Of a stretch of DNA of 15,893 bases, positions 1 through 7,286 are shown one piece after another. Every line of letters starts with the position of its first letter. Position 1 is the first letter of the stretch. A program made the position numbers and the translations under genes. The notes beneath the pieces are model-generated. The model was not told the origin of the DNA and ran no database searches. It was given only the letters and a program-made list of their open reading frames with translations. Where the stretch lies: the NCBI GenBank assembly GCA_025354075.1, contig JANXNO010000624.1, forward strand, positions 1 through 15,893, given 5' to 3'. Source of the stretch: Burkholderiales bacterium (GTDB taxonomy: Bacteria; Pseudomonadota; Gammaproteobacteria; Burkholderiales; Casimicrobiaceae).

Positions 1-59
1 TTGTTCTCGGCAGACGAGAAATAAAACGTCACGTTTTATTTCTCGTCTGCCGAGAACAA
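1..59. repeat. Perfect 29-bp inverted repeat at window edge (probable fold-back artefact)
   Basis: Bases 1-29 are the exact reverse complement of 31-59, with a single C at position 30 between them. The right arm is the coding sequence of a conserved stretch of the YHS-domain protein (reads VTFYFSSAENK), so the right arm is the genuine one and the left arm is its inverted copy. The left arm introduces an in-frame TAA at 22-24 and no sensible upstream coding sequence. A perfect palindrome exactly at a contig end is typical of amplification or assembly fold-back, though a true hairpin cannot be excluded. Confidence 0.9.
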
Positions 60-390
60 AGCGCTGTTTGACAAGGAGCCGACCAAGTATTTGCCCCAGT
101 ACGGCGGCTACTGTGCCAACGGCATCGTGTACGGCATTCCGTGGGGCGGCGACGCGGATACGTGGCGCATGATTGACGGCAAGCTGTACATTTTCGGTGG
201 TGCCGGTTCACGCGACGCCTTCCTGCTTGACGTGCCAAAGAACCGTGCGTTGGCCGACAAGTATTGGGCTGAAGAAGTCTCAGGCAGTAATGCGTTTGTC
301 CAGCGCACCAAGCGCACGACGGTGGCGCGCGTGGCGCATTACAAGTCCGGCGCGGAGCTGGCGCTCGAAGTCGCCGCAGCAAAAAAATAG
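31..390 (+). CDS. YHS domain-containing protein, 3' part only
   Basis: This is the C-terminal part of a YHS-domain protein, about 119 residues, ending at TAG 388-390. The reading frame is open from the right arm of the edge palindrome. Visible features are the YHS-like core FSSAENKALFDKEPTKYLPQ followed by YGGYCANG, then a tryptophan- and aspartate-rich stretch and a second segment starting with WRMIDGKLYIF. YHS domains are short modules thought to bind metal and occur alone or in metal-handling and redox proteins. The specific role here is unknown. The N-terminus, including any signal peptide, lies outside the window. ATG or TTG codons inside the frame (for example TTG 91) are not believed to be starts, because the conserved domain begins upstream of them. 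Confidence 0.8.
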   Translation, partial: TFYFSSAENKALFDKEPTKYLPQYGGYCANGIVYGIPWGGDADTWRMIDGKLYIFGGAGSRDAFLLDVPKNRALADKYWAEEVSGSNAFVQRTKRTTVARVAHYKSGAELALEVAAAKK

Positions 391-489
391 TCATTTCAGC
401 TTTTTCGTGTAAGCCCCATTCCATCAGGGCATAGATGGTTATTTAGCTTAAAGTCGACTTCTTGACGTTTGACGCTCCACGCCCATGTT
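391..489. repeat. Diverged ~58-bp intergenic repeat, locus A
   Basis: Bases 441-489 align without gaps to 9612-9660, with 36 of 49 positions identical. Shared blocks are ATTTAG, GTCGACTT, TTTGAC, GCCCA and GTT. Bases 391-440 look like a shortened, more decayed preceding unit: they share TAAGCCC and GATGGTT with locus B. The repeat fills the gap between the YHS gene and the permease gene and runs over the ATG at 485. Family not recognised. Confidence 0.6.
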
Positions 490-2308
490 CGGTGGGCCTT
501 TCAATAAAAAGCCGGTTCACCCAGTGAACGCCCGCGCGTTCGCCAAAATCCTGCTGCTCGGCGCGCTTTGGGGCGCCGCGTTCATGTTCATGCGCGTTTC
601 CGTGCCGGAGTTTGGCGCGTTCGCGATGGCGGCGGCGCGGGTCGGTCTGGCGTGCCTGATCATGCTAGTGATCATCGCGGCACTGCGCCAATCGCTTGAC
701 CTTAAGCGGCGCTGGAAGACCTATCTCGGGGTTGGCGCGGTGAACACGGCGATTCCGTTCATCGCCTATAGTTTTGCCGCGCAGCACATTCCCGCCGGCT
801 ACAGCGCGATTGCCAATTCGACGACGCCGGTGTGGAGCGCGTTGATCATGTGGCTATGGTTCAAACAGCCGCTCGGCGCGCTGAAATGGCTGGGCATTGT
901 GTTCGCGTTTTCAGGTGTGCTTGTGCTGGTGGGCTTGCAGCCGGTGGCGCTGACGCCGCTGGTGATCGCAGGCATGGTCGTGGCAGTGCTCGCGGCCAGC
1001 ATGTATGCGACGGCGTCGTTTTTGATCAAGCGCTATTTAACTGGCGACGCGGATGCGACGGATGCCCACTCCCAGGTGGCTGGCGCGGACTCCCAAGTGG
1101 CTGGCGCCACGGGCATGATCTTGGGCGCGCTGGTCTGGTTGGCGCTGCCGGGGCTGTGGTTTGCGCCGACGGTGATGCCGTCGCTTACGGCCTGGGCTGC
1201 GATCCTGGCGCTGTCGCTGTTCTGCACGGCGCTCGGCTACCTGCTCTTTTTCAATCTGATCAAAACCATTGGCCCGCAACGGGCGTCGAGCGTGGCGTTT
1301 TTGTTTCCGGCGTTTGCTGCGTTTTGGGGCTGGCTGGTGCTGTCCGAGCCGATCACAGCGAACATGATTGCCGGCATGGTGCTGGTGCTGGTGGGCACCG
1401 CGCTGGTGTCGATGGGTGGCGCGCCGACGGGACCTGCCAGCACATGGGAGCGGCTGCGCGATCAGGTACTTCTGCCGATAGTCTTTGCGCTCTCGCCGAT
1501 GATCTTTCGTCGCCCGTTGGTTCAATGGATTCGTGGCAATCCGAACGTCTTTCGTCTAGAAGGCGCAGCGCTCGTAGCCAATATCCACTCGCTGTTGCCG
1601 GATGCCGATGCGCACGCTGCGGCAGCCGATCTGCGTTTCACACGGATCGCAGACTATGCCGATCTGTGGGTTTCGCTGACGCGGTCTGACGCATGGATGG
1701 CGAAGCATGTGAACGTCAGCGCCCCAGAAGCGCTCACCACCCCGGCGCTGTTTGTCACATTTCACTACGGCGGCGGTTGGTGGCTCACGCGTTATCTGCG
1801 CGTGCGCAGGCTGCCCATCTCCATTGTGATGCGTCGCGGGCCCGACGCGCAGACGTGGTCAGAACGCGTGGTGCTTCGCTTTGGCATGCTGCGGATGAAA
1901 GCCATCGAGCGGGTGTGTGCCGCGCCGCTGATTTACACCGATTGGGGTGGCGCCGCACGGGCCGTGTTGAAATCATGGACGCAACAATCCAGTGTGCTGG
2001 GGCTTATCGATTTACCGCCGCCGCTGGTAGATCGTACTGCGCCAGTGATATTTTTTGACCGTACGGCGTGGTTTCCGCCCTCGCTGCTAGAGCTCGCCAG
2101 CCGCAAATCGGTGCCGATCTATGCGTTTATAGGTCAGTGGGATCCTGTGACGCTGCAGCCGTCGCTGAGGCTGACACTGCTGGCACCGGTGTCAGCGCAA
2201 TCGGTGCTGCAAGAGGCCGTTTCGATCCTCGAAGCAGCCATTCGCGCGCGACCTGGTGGCTGGCACTCATGGGGCGACGCAACGTTGTATTTTGTGACAC
2301 CCGGGTAG
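485..2308 (+). CDS. EamA/DMT-family permease fused to an LpxL-like acyltransferase domain
   Basis: This 607-residue protein has two parts. Residues about 22-308 form two EamA repeats with roughly ten membrane segments, as in drug/metabolite exporters, which are usually about 300 residues in total. Residues about 321-605 resemble the LpxL/HtrB lysophospholipid acyltransferase superfamily: a His motif HYGGGW (427-432), an internal IYTDWGGA stretch, PVIFFDRTAWFPP (520-532) and a C-terminal GGWHSWGD. The acidic residue usual five positions after the catalytic His is Trp here, as I recall for a related proteobacterial subgroup. No stop separates the halves. A 21-bp tandem duplication lies between the EamA repeats. 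The ATG at 485 lies in the intergenic repeat and has no Shine-Dalgarno sequence; GTG at 524, just before NARAFAKIL where similarity should begin, is an alternative. Substrates of both halves are unknown. The fusion could be real or could come from a missing stop. Confidence 0.75.
   Translation: MFGGPFNKKPVHPVNARAFAKILLLGALWGAAFMFMRVSVPEFGAFAMAAARVGLACLIMLVIIAALRQSLDLKRRWKTYLGVGAVNTAIPFIAYSFAAQHIPAGYSAIANSTTPVWSALIMWLWFKQPLGALKWLGIVFAFSGVLVLVGLQPVALTPLVIAGMVVAVLAASMYATASFLIKRYLTGDADATDAHSQVAGADSQVAGATGMILGALVWLALPGLWFAPTVMPSLTAWAAILALSLFCTALGYLLFFNLIKTIGPQRASSVAFLFPAFAAFWGWLVLSEPITANMIAGMVLVLVGTALVSMGGAPTGPASTWERLRDQVLLPIVFALSPMIFRRPLVQWIRGNPNVFRLEGAALVANIHSLLPDADAHAAAADLRFTRIADYADLWVSLTRSDAWMAKHVNVSAPEALTTPALFVTFHYGGGWWLTRYLRVRRLPISIVMRRGPDAQTWSERVVLRFGMLRMKAIERVCAAPLIYTDWGGAARAVLKSWTQQSSVLGLIDLPPPLVDRTAPVIFFDRTAWFPPSLLELASRKSVPIYAFIGQWDPVTLQPSLRLTLLAPVSAQSVLQEAVSILEAAIRARPGGWHSWGDATLYFVTPG
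1068..1109 (+). repeat. 21-bp tandem duplication inside the permease gene
   Basis: Units 1068-1088 and 1089-1109 match at 18 of 21 positions and encode HSQVAGA then DSQVAGA. They sit in the loop joining the two EamA halves (residues about 195-208), where extra hydrophilic residues should be tolerated. It is probably a slippage product. Confidence 0.85.
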
Positions 2309-2617
2309 GTTCAATAGCGCGCCGCTTTTCGTTGTCGCTAGTACCTCGCCTGCGCTTGCCAGCGCACCAACGTCCCCAGATTACTGGCGAATGAGCCAAA
2401 TCGCTAAAAATGACAATCGCATATGCGTAATCAGGCAAATTAGTCTCGAAATAAGTATGCGCTGGCTTAAACGCACCAAATGATGGCATTCATTCGCTGC
2501 CAACAAGAACTATCCTAGATACTGTACAGGCGTTTCAATTTTAGAATTTTGGTTGCGTGTGCTGAGCTAAAAAAGCCGTTTGAGCACACCGATAACAATT
2601 TTAATTTTGGGGCTCAC
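2309..2617. other. AT-richer intergenic leader before the ammonium transporter, with a hairpin
   Basis: This 309-bp stretch has no convincing gene. It is more AT-rich than its surroundings and probably carries the promoter and leader of the ammonium transporter. A perfect 7-bp inverted repeat, GTGTGCT at 2557-2563 and AGCACAC at 2583-2589 with a 19-nt loop, lies 28 nt before the preferred GTG start. I looked for a sigma-54 site, expected for nitrogen-regulated ammonium transporters, and found none with correct GG/GC spacing. No PII (glnK) gene precedes the transporter. Confidence 0.45.
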
Positions 2618-4003
2618 GTGTTTCATATCGGTAGTTTTCGCGCTGCGGCTATTGCAGTTGTTTTCTTCATAGCCGCCAATGCACTGGCGCAAACCGCACC
2701 CACTTCGGCGCCGGCCAAAACTACGGATATGAGCGTCACCGCACCGCTACCGGCGGCGTCGGCATTGCCCGAAGCGCTCACGGTGGGAGCCGGTGCCAGC
2801 GAAGCCACTGCCCGTACCCGGGGCGGGCGTCAAGGCGATACCGCGTGGATTCTCACCAGCGCCGTGCTGGTGGTATTTATGGTGTTTCCCGGCATTTCGT
2901 TGTTTTACGGCGGCTTGGTGCGCCGAAAAAACGTCATTTCCATCTACGCACAATGTGTGGTGATCGCCGCTGCGGCCATCCTGTCGTGGGTCACCATTAG
3001 CTATTCGCTGGCGTTTTCGTCGACCGGTGGCAGCTTCATCGGTGACTTTTCGCGTGTTGGTCTGACCGGTATCACGGCGGATTCGCTGTTTCCGGGTGGC
3101 GAGGCGCTGGAATGGCCGATGGTGGTGTTTCATCTCTCGTTTGCCATCATCACGGCGGAGCTCGTGATCGGATAGTTTGCCGAGCGTGTACGGCCCGGTG
3201 GCGTGCTGCTATTTGGCCTGTTGTGGCCAGCGCTGGTGTACGCGCCAGTTGCACGCTGGGTGTGGCATGCCGATGGCTGGCTGGCCAAAATGGGCCACAT
3301 CGACTGGGCGGGTGGCACGGTGGTGCACGTCGCGGCTGGCTTTTCAGGGCTGGCCGCAGCGATGGTGACCGGGCGCAGACTGGGCTACGGCGAAGAGGCC
3401 ATGACGCCCAATCACATGGGCCTCACGCTGGCGGGCGCGGGCTGTCTGCTGGTTGGCTGGATGGGCTTTAACGGCGGCAGTGCGCTGCATGCGAACACCA
3501 CTGCGGCCATTGCTATTGTCAACACGCTGGCCGCCGGTGCTGCGGGGGCAGTCGCCTGGATCATCATTGAGGGCGCGTTGCGCGGCTATGCGTCAGGTCT
3601 CGGCATGGCCTCGGGCGTGCTCGGCGGCCTGATTGCCATTACCCCCGCTGCCGGGTATGTGACGCCGCTGGTGGCCCTGGCCTACGGCGCGCTCGGCGCG
3701 GTGGCAGGCTATCTTGGCGCGGTGATACTGAAGCGTTTGCTCGATGTCGATGATTCGCTGGACGTGTTCGGTTTGCACGGCGTGGCCGGACTTGCCGGTT
3801 CGATTGCGGTGGGTGTCTTTGCCACGGCTCAGGTCAAAACCAGCATTGGTGTGCAGGCCTTGGCCACAGGCATCATCGCCGTGTACGCGTTTGTGGTCAC
3901 GCTCGCGCTGGTCAGCGCGCTGCGGATGTTCGGCACGTGGCGCGTTGCTGTGGATGAAGAGCTTGAAGGGCTTGACGTTTCACAGCACGCCGAGTCGGTG
4001 TAG
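2618..4003 (+). pseudogene. amtB: Ammonium transporter (Amt family), interrupted by one in-frame TAG
   Basis: Amt channels conduct ammonium across the inner membrane for nitrogen assimilation. The frame from GTG 2618 gives a signal peptide (hydrophobic AAAIAVVFFIAA, then NALAQ), a low-complexity Ala/Thr/Pro linker, then the Amt core. A G-rich stretch about 8 nt upstream could serve as ribosome site; TTG 2549 would add a charged leader before the signal peptide and is less likely. TAG at 3173-3175 replaces the residue before FAERVRPG in the conserved G-x-(F/A/L)AER motif, where Ser (TCG) or Ala is usual. The same frame then runs on for 276 codons. Hallmark residues survive on both sides: the gate Phe in LSFAIIT, GGTVVHV with the first pore His (3326-3328), GFNGGSAL, and GLHGVAG with the second pore His (3776-3778). 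One TCG to TAG change explains the break: real nonsense mutation, amber suppression or a sequence error. Confidence 0.85.
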
Positions 4004-4018
4004 TCGAAGGACAACTCG

Positions 4019-4456
4019 ATGACTAACGAACAAATATTGTGGCTTGCCCGGGTTCGCGTAGGTTTGCAAAAGGCCAACATCAGGGTCGATTTGATACGGG
4101 TCACGCGCGACCGCGTGTACCTCGAATCAGTGCTCAACCGCGCAAGCGAACTGACGGACGAAACCGCCGTCGAGTCGGCCATGAAACTGATGGCACAACT
4201 GGGCATGATTAACGGTCGGAGAGTCATGGATTCTTCGATTAAGGCAGAGATTCTTCGCCGCTTTGCTTCACCGATTGAGGGCTTGACGCAGCCGTTGCGC
4301 GGCGGTGAAGCGCCCGATGCGCCCCTGGAGGCCAGCAGCCAGCCTCAGCCGCTGGCGCAAGATCCCGGTCGATTCAGCACGCCGTTGGGTGCAACGACGG
4401 GCACCTCCCCTGCGCCAGTCGCAGGCGGCAAGAGTTACAAACGCGGCTTGCGCTGA
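4019..4456 (+). CDS. Hypothetical protein, 145 residues, downstream of the ammonium transporter
   Basis: I do not recognise this family. The ATG at 4019 has a good Shine-Dalgarno sequence (GAAGGA, 7 nt upstream), and the gene begins 15 nt after the transporter stop, so it is probably cotranscribed. Residues 1-80 are a soluble, charged and probably helical or mixed region (starts MTNEQILWLARVRVGLQ; then DRVYLESVLNRASELTDE). Residues about 88-145 are a disordered tail rich in Pro, Gly, Ala, Gln and Ser that ends in basic residues (SYKRGLR). No signal peptide or membrane segment is visible. It is not a PII protein, which is the usual partner of Amt: there is no T-loop or PII signature. A role linked to nitrogen uptake is only a guess from position. 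Confidence 0.75.
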   Translation: MTNEQILWLARVRVGLQKANIRVDLIRVTRDRVYLESVLNRASELTDETAVESAMKLMAQLGMINGRRVMDSSIKAEILRRFASPIEGLTQPLRGGEAPDAPLEASSQPQPLAQDPGRFSTPLGATTGTSPAPVAGGKSYKRGLR

Positions 4457-4511
4457 CCTTTACGCGCAACCAGCATGCACCTCAACACCTCCATTCAGGG
4501 ACGACTTTCCG

Positions 4512-5318
4512 ATGTCAAATTCACCTCTCAACGCACAGCGACGGCTGTGGGTCATCGCTATGGGAGCCGCAGCGACATTGCCGTTGACACTGGTCACCGG
4601 ACAAGCGCTCGCTCAAGCGCAAATTGTCGACCGCGCTGGTAGCTTGCGTATGCTGTCGCAGCGAATCGCCAAGGCCTACAGTCAGCTCGGTCAGGGCGTT
4701 TTGGTCGGCGACGCTGAGACCATACTGGCGAAGTCGGTGTCGCGATTCAATGGCTCGCTGGTGACAGTGCGCGACAATGCGGCGGCACCGCAAGCTGTGA
4801 TCAAGCTGATCGAATCCGACTGGTCGCAGCTGCGCGATCTCGCCACCGTCGCCCCAAACAAAGAGGCGTTCAAAAAAGTGGATGCGCTTGCTGAAGCGTT
4901 GACGCAGAACGCGGAATCGCTCACCACGCAATTGACCGCTGCGTTGGGCATACAGTCGGCCCGCTGGACCAGTCTTAGCGGTCGCCAGCGCATGCTTTCG
5001 CAGCGCATGGCCAAGTCCGCGTTTGGGCTGATGTGGGGTCTCGACAGCAAAAGCTATGCGCAGCAATTCGACACCGCGCGGGTGCAGTTCACCGCTGCGC
5101 TTGGCGAGTTGCAACGGGTGCCGCACAATTCGCCGCTGATTGCGCGCAATCTTGAAATGGCAGAAATCCAGGTGGGGTTGTTCGACACGGCGCTGGGCAC
5201 AAGGAACGACATGGCCAAACTGACGGCACCGCGCGCCATCAATGTTGCTCGAACCAACGAGCGCCTGCTTGAATTATTCGACGAGCTGACTAACCAGTTT
5301 GCAGCCGTCAAGGCATAG
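4512..5318 (+). CDS. Secreted protein with two PilJ/NarX-type P-box domains (putative ligand-binding sensor protein)
   Basis: This 268-residue protein has an N-terminal signal peptide (basic QRR, hydrophobic stretch about 13-30, likely cleavage near ALAQA at 32-36), so it should be periplasmic. Two copies of a helical motif follow: IVDRAGSLRMLSQR at 38-51 and TSLSGRQRMLSQRM at 153-166. This is the type IV pili methyl-accepting transducer N-terminal (PilJ) domain, related to the P-box that binds nitrate/nitrite in NarX. No output domain is present, so it would need a partner protein. ATG 4512 was chosen because the signal peptide starts there and AGGGA lies about 11 nt upstream; the open frame reaching back to 4305 overlaps the preceding gene and is not believed. 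The position after an ammonium transporter supports a nitrogen-related ligand, but this is inference. Confidence 0.8.
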   Translation: MSNSPLNAQRRLWVIAMGAAATLPLTLVTGQALAQAQIVDRAGSLRMLSQRIAKAYSQLGQGVLVGDAETILAKSVSRFNGSLVTVRDNAAAPQAVIKLIESDWSQLRDLATVAPNKEAFKKVDALAEALTQNAESLTTQLTAALGIQSARWTSLSGRQRMLSQRMAKSAFGLMWGLDSKSYAQQFDTARVQFTAALGELQRVPHNSPLIARNLEMAEIQVGLFDTALGTRNDMAKLTAPRAINVARTNERLLELFDELTNQFAAVKA

Positions 5319-5628
5319 TCGGGCTCGGTAGCTCTCGGGCAAGCATGCAATCCCAGCCTGAGCCGAGCTCGGGCCGATCGACCCGGCAAACGGGCCCCCG
5401 TACATCGGTACTCCCGCTTCGCCACCGCAGCGTGCAATTCACCGCTGGGTGCCACGCACATGGTACGCGCCCAGTTGCTCGCGATTGTGCCTACCCATGA
5501 TTGCGTGACCGTCCTACAGTGCGCTGTCATGCAATCACGCTAAGATGGATTGTGTTTTAGTTGGTCGTGGGTTTCTTGCAGGGGACGCGGACAGTTGAAC
5601 GCCATGTTCCGAACCGTCACCAGAGACC
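5319..5628. other. Intergenic region without a gene, GC-rich with imperfect inverted repeats
   Basis: I see no credible gene in this 310-bp stretch. Its first part (about 5320-5400) is rich in CTCGGG/CCGAGC-type words that could fold, but no clear stem followed by a T-run is present. A longer inverted repeat lies at 5496-5539 and is listed separately. The promoter for the GAF-GGDEF gene should lie near 5520-5610; I cannot place it convincingly. Confidence 0.4.
5496..5539. promoter_or_regulatory. 13-bp imperfect inverted repeat upstream of the GAF-GGDEF gene
   Basis: CATGATTGCGTGA (5496-5508) pairs with TCATGCAATCACG (5527-5539). Eleven positions are Watson-Crick pairs, one is a G.T wobble and one is an A.C mismatch; the spacer is 18 bp. 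The right arm overlaps a smaller palindrome, ACAG-TGCG-CTGT (5517-5528). It may be an operator or a stem-loop ending the upstream transcript, but no T-run follows directly. Confidence 0.4.
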
Positions 5629-6723
5629 GTGATGTTGAGCCGCTTGTTCCAGCGATCGTCCCCGAATCCGCCCTCGCACGAGGCGCTTGCGCGCGCAGAA
5701 CAATCGCTTATAGCCGAAACGTTGTTGCTAGCGAGCACCCACTTGCTGGTCAATCCCAACCCGGTGGGTGCGATTTCGCATATGTGCGCCAGTCTGGCGT
5801 CTGCCACGCCGCATATCCCGCTAATCTGGGCATGGCTGGGCGATTCACGTAACGAGCTCATCAAGCCGCAAATTGTGGTCAGCCCGAGGCTCGACCCGTC
5901 CACCGCCCTGTCGTTTGACCGCGCGAATTTGAGCCAACGCGCGTCGGGCGTGCGGTCGGTGAGCAAGCAGGCGACGCGCGTGTTTGACGTCTCCACGACG
6001 TCGTCGAGCCCGCAGTGTCGCGAGCTGGCAGCCCGTTTAGGTGTGCGCAGCGCACTCGTGGTGCCGATTGCCAATGGTGACGATGATCGCGGGCTGCTGG
6101 GTTTGTATTCGACGCGCCCGAAGTATTTCGACTCGGTCAGTAGCGGTTTATTTGAAACCATCGGACAGTGGAGTCATTCGGTGCTCACCCAGTCCAGGCG
6201 GCCCGCGGACAACGACACGACACCGCATCGAGACGCAGTGACCGGTCTGCACAGCCGTGATTACGCGCAGCGGCTCATCGATGACGCATGGCGAGCGCCT
6301 GCCACGCACGATAACCGGGGCGTGCTGATGCTCATCAATATCGATCAGTTAAAAAAAATAAATGCTGATTGTGGTCAGCATGTGGGCGACCTTGCTGTGG
6401 CGCATCTGGCACGGGTGGTCGAACAGAACCTGCGCCGAACCGATGTGATCGCTCGTTGGCGCGCCGACGAGTTTCTGGCGTGGCTCCCCGCCGTGTCGGG
6501 CGCCACCGCGCTGGCGACGGCTGAGCAGCTGCGCGCAAGCGTCGCCGGGAATCGACCTGATGTGCTTGACGGCTGGCCGGTCGGATGGAGCGTGTCTGTG
6601 GGCGCGACGCCTGTTCCCGCCACGGATTCGTTTGTCGCAGCGCTCGACCGTGCTAATCGCGCACTGACCGCTGCCAAATACAACGGTCAAGATTGCGTTG
6701 TGGTTGCACGCCCGGACGCCTAG
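5629..6723 (+). CDS. GAF-GGDEF protein with degenerate active site and intact I-site
   Basis: This 364-residue soluble protein has a GAF-like sensory domain (residues about 20-185) and a GGDEF domain (about 200-360). Active GGDEF domains make cyclic di-GMP. Here the signature reads RADEF (278-282) instead of GG(D/E)EF, and the first metal-binding Asp of the D-x-D motif is Asn (N237 in NIDQLKKIN). N245 and the later HVGD motif remain. The product-binding inhibitory site R-x-x-D is present as RRTD (269-272), exactly five residues before the signature. It is therefore more likely a cyclic di-GMP receptor than a synthase. Start is GTG 5629 or ATG 5632 (adjacent codons); the ribosome site is weak. 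The gene ends 9 nt from the convergent K+ channel gene. Confidence 0.85.
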   Translation: MMLSRLFQRSSPNPPSHEALARAEQSLIAETLLLASTHLLVNPNPVGAISHMCASLASATPHIPLIWAWLGDSRNELIKPQIVVSPRLDPSTALSFDRANLSQRASGVRSVSKQATRVFDVSTTSSSPQCRELAARLGVRSALVVPIANGDDDRGLLGLYSTRPKYFDSVSSGLFETIGQWSHSVLTQSRRPADNDTTPHRDAVTGLHSRDYAQRLIDDAWRAPATHDNRGVLMLINIDQLKKINADCGQHVGDLAVAHLARVVEQNLRRTDVIARWRADEFLAWLPAVSGATALATAEQLRASVAGNRPDVLDGWPVGWSVSVGATPVPATDSFVAALDRANRALTAAKYNGQDCVVVARPDA

Positions 6724-6732
6724 CGTCGGCCC

Positions 6733-7158
6733 TTATCTCGGCGGAGATTGATCTGCGCCCGGTTCGCCGCGAATGTCGCGGCGTAGCGCGTTGATTTCGT
6801 CCCGCACGCTGCGAATCTCGCGCATCAACTCTTTTTCGATCTGACGTTCTTCGTCGTGTACGTCCTTTCGTACAAACAGCGCGGCGACCGAGGCTGTCAC
6901 CAGCGACAACACCGCCAGCCCCAATAACACCACCACCACCGCAAACGCACGTGATGCGTGGGTGGACGGCACCATGTCGCCATAGCCTACCGTTGCTGCC
7001 GTGGTGAACGCGAGCCACAGGCCGTCGGACAGCGTGAGTACACGCGGGTCAAGTACCCAGAAGCCAAATCCGCCGGCAAACAAGATCAGCATCGAGATGC
7101 CCAGCGAATAAAGCAGGCCCTGTCGAACCAGAACGCGTCGTCGTGGGTGCCGTGTCAT
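6733..7158 (-). CDS. Two-TM potassium channel family protein
   Basis: This 141-residue protein has the classic KcsA-like plan: TM1 at about 13-36, pore helix about 43-55, selectivity filter TVGYGD (56-61) and TM2 about 70-96. These channels conduct K+ through a tetrameric inner-membrane pore. The C-terminal cytoplasmic tail (about 99-129) is strongly charged with heptad-like spacing (RQIEKELMREIRSVRDEINA), suggesting a tetramerising coiled coil rather than an RCK nucleotide-binding domain. The start is ATG 7158, preceded by a basic N-terminus. It is divergent from the phosphoesterase gene (128 bp between starts). What gates the channel cannot be told from sequence. Confidence 0.9.
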   Translation of the reverse strand: MTRHPRRRVLVRQGLLYSLGISMLILFAGGFGFWVLDPRVLTLSDGLWLAFTTAATVGYGDMVPSTHASRAFAVVVVLLGLAVLSLVTASVAALFVRKDVHDEERQIEKELMREIRSVRDEINALRRDIRGEPGADQSPPR

Positions 7159-7286
7159 AGGTGTGAGCAGTCCGCAAAGCAGGGACTCACTTTATCTCGC
7201 CTGAGTGCCGCGCCATTGACCTGAATCAAGCAAGCCATCGGTCGTGCTCGCACGCCGTATCATCGTGGCGACAATGCCAGTTAATT

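Noticed and set aside
832..1689. Plus-strand open frame (285 codons) within the permease gene
   Set aside because: It is Gly/Ala/Arg/Cys-rich without motifs and is a shifted-frame shadow of the EamA sequence.
2480..2520. Possible sigma-54 promoter (TGGCA...GC) before the ammonium transporter
   Set aside because: The GG and GC elements are 9 bp apart instead of 10 and the flanking bases do not fit, so the match is weak.
4305..4511. Upstream extension of the P-box protein to 4305
   Set aside because: It overlaps the previous gene by 150 bp in another frame, and the signal peptide clearly starts at ATG 4512.
5319..5400. Rho-independent terminator after the P-box protein gene
   Set aside because: GC-rich complementary words are present, but no clean stem followed by a T-run was found.
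5535..6161. Antisense open frame (208 codons) opposite the GAF-GGDEF gene
   Set aside because: Composition is Ser/Arg/Thr-rich with no motif, and the plus strand encodes GAF and GGDEF motifs.
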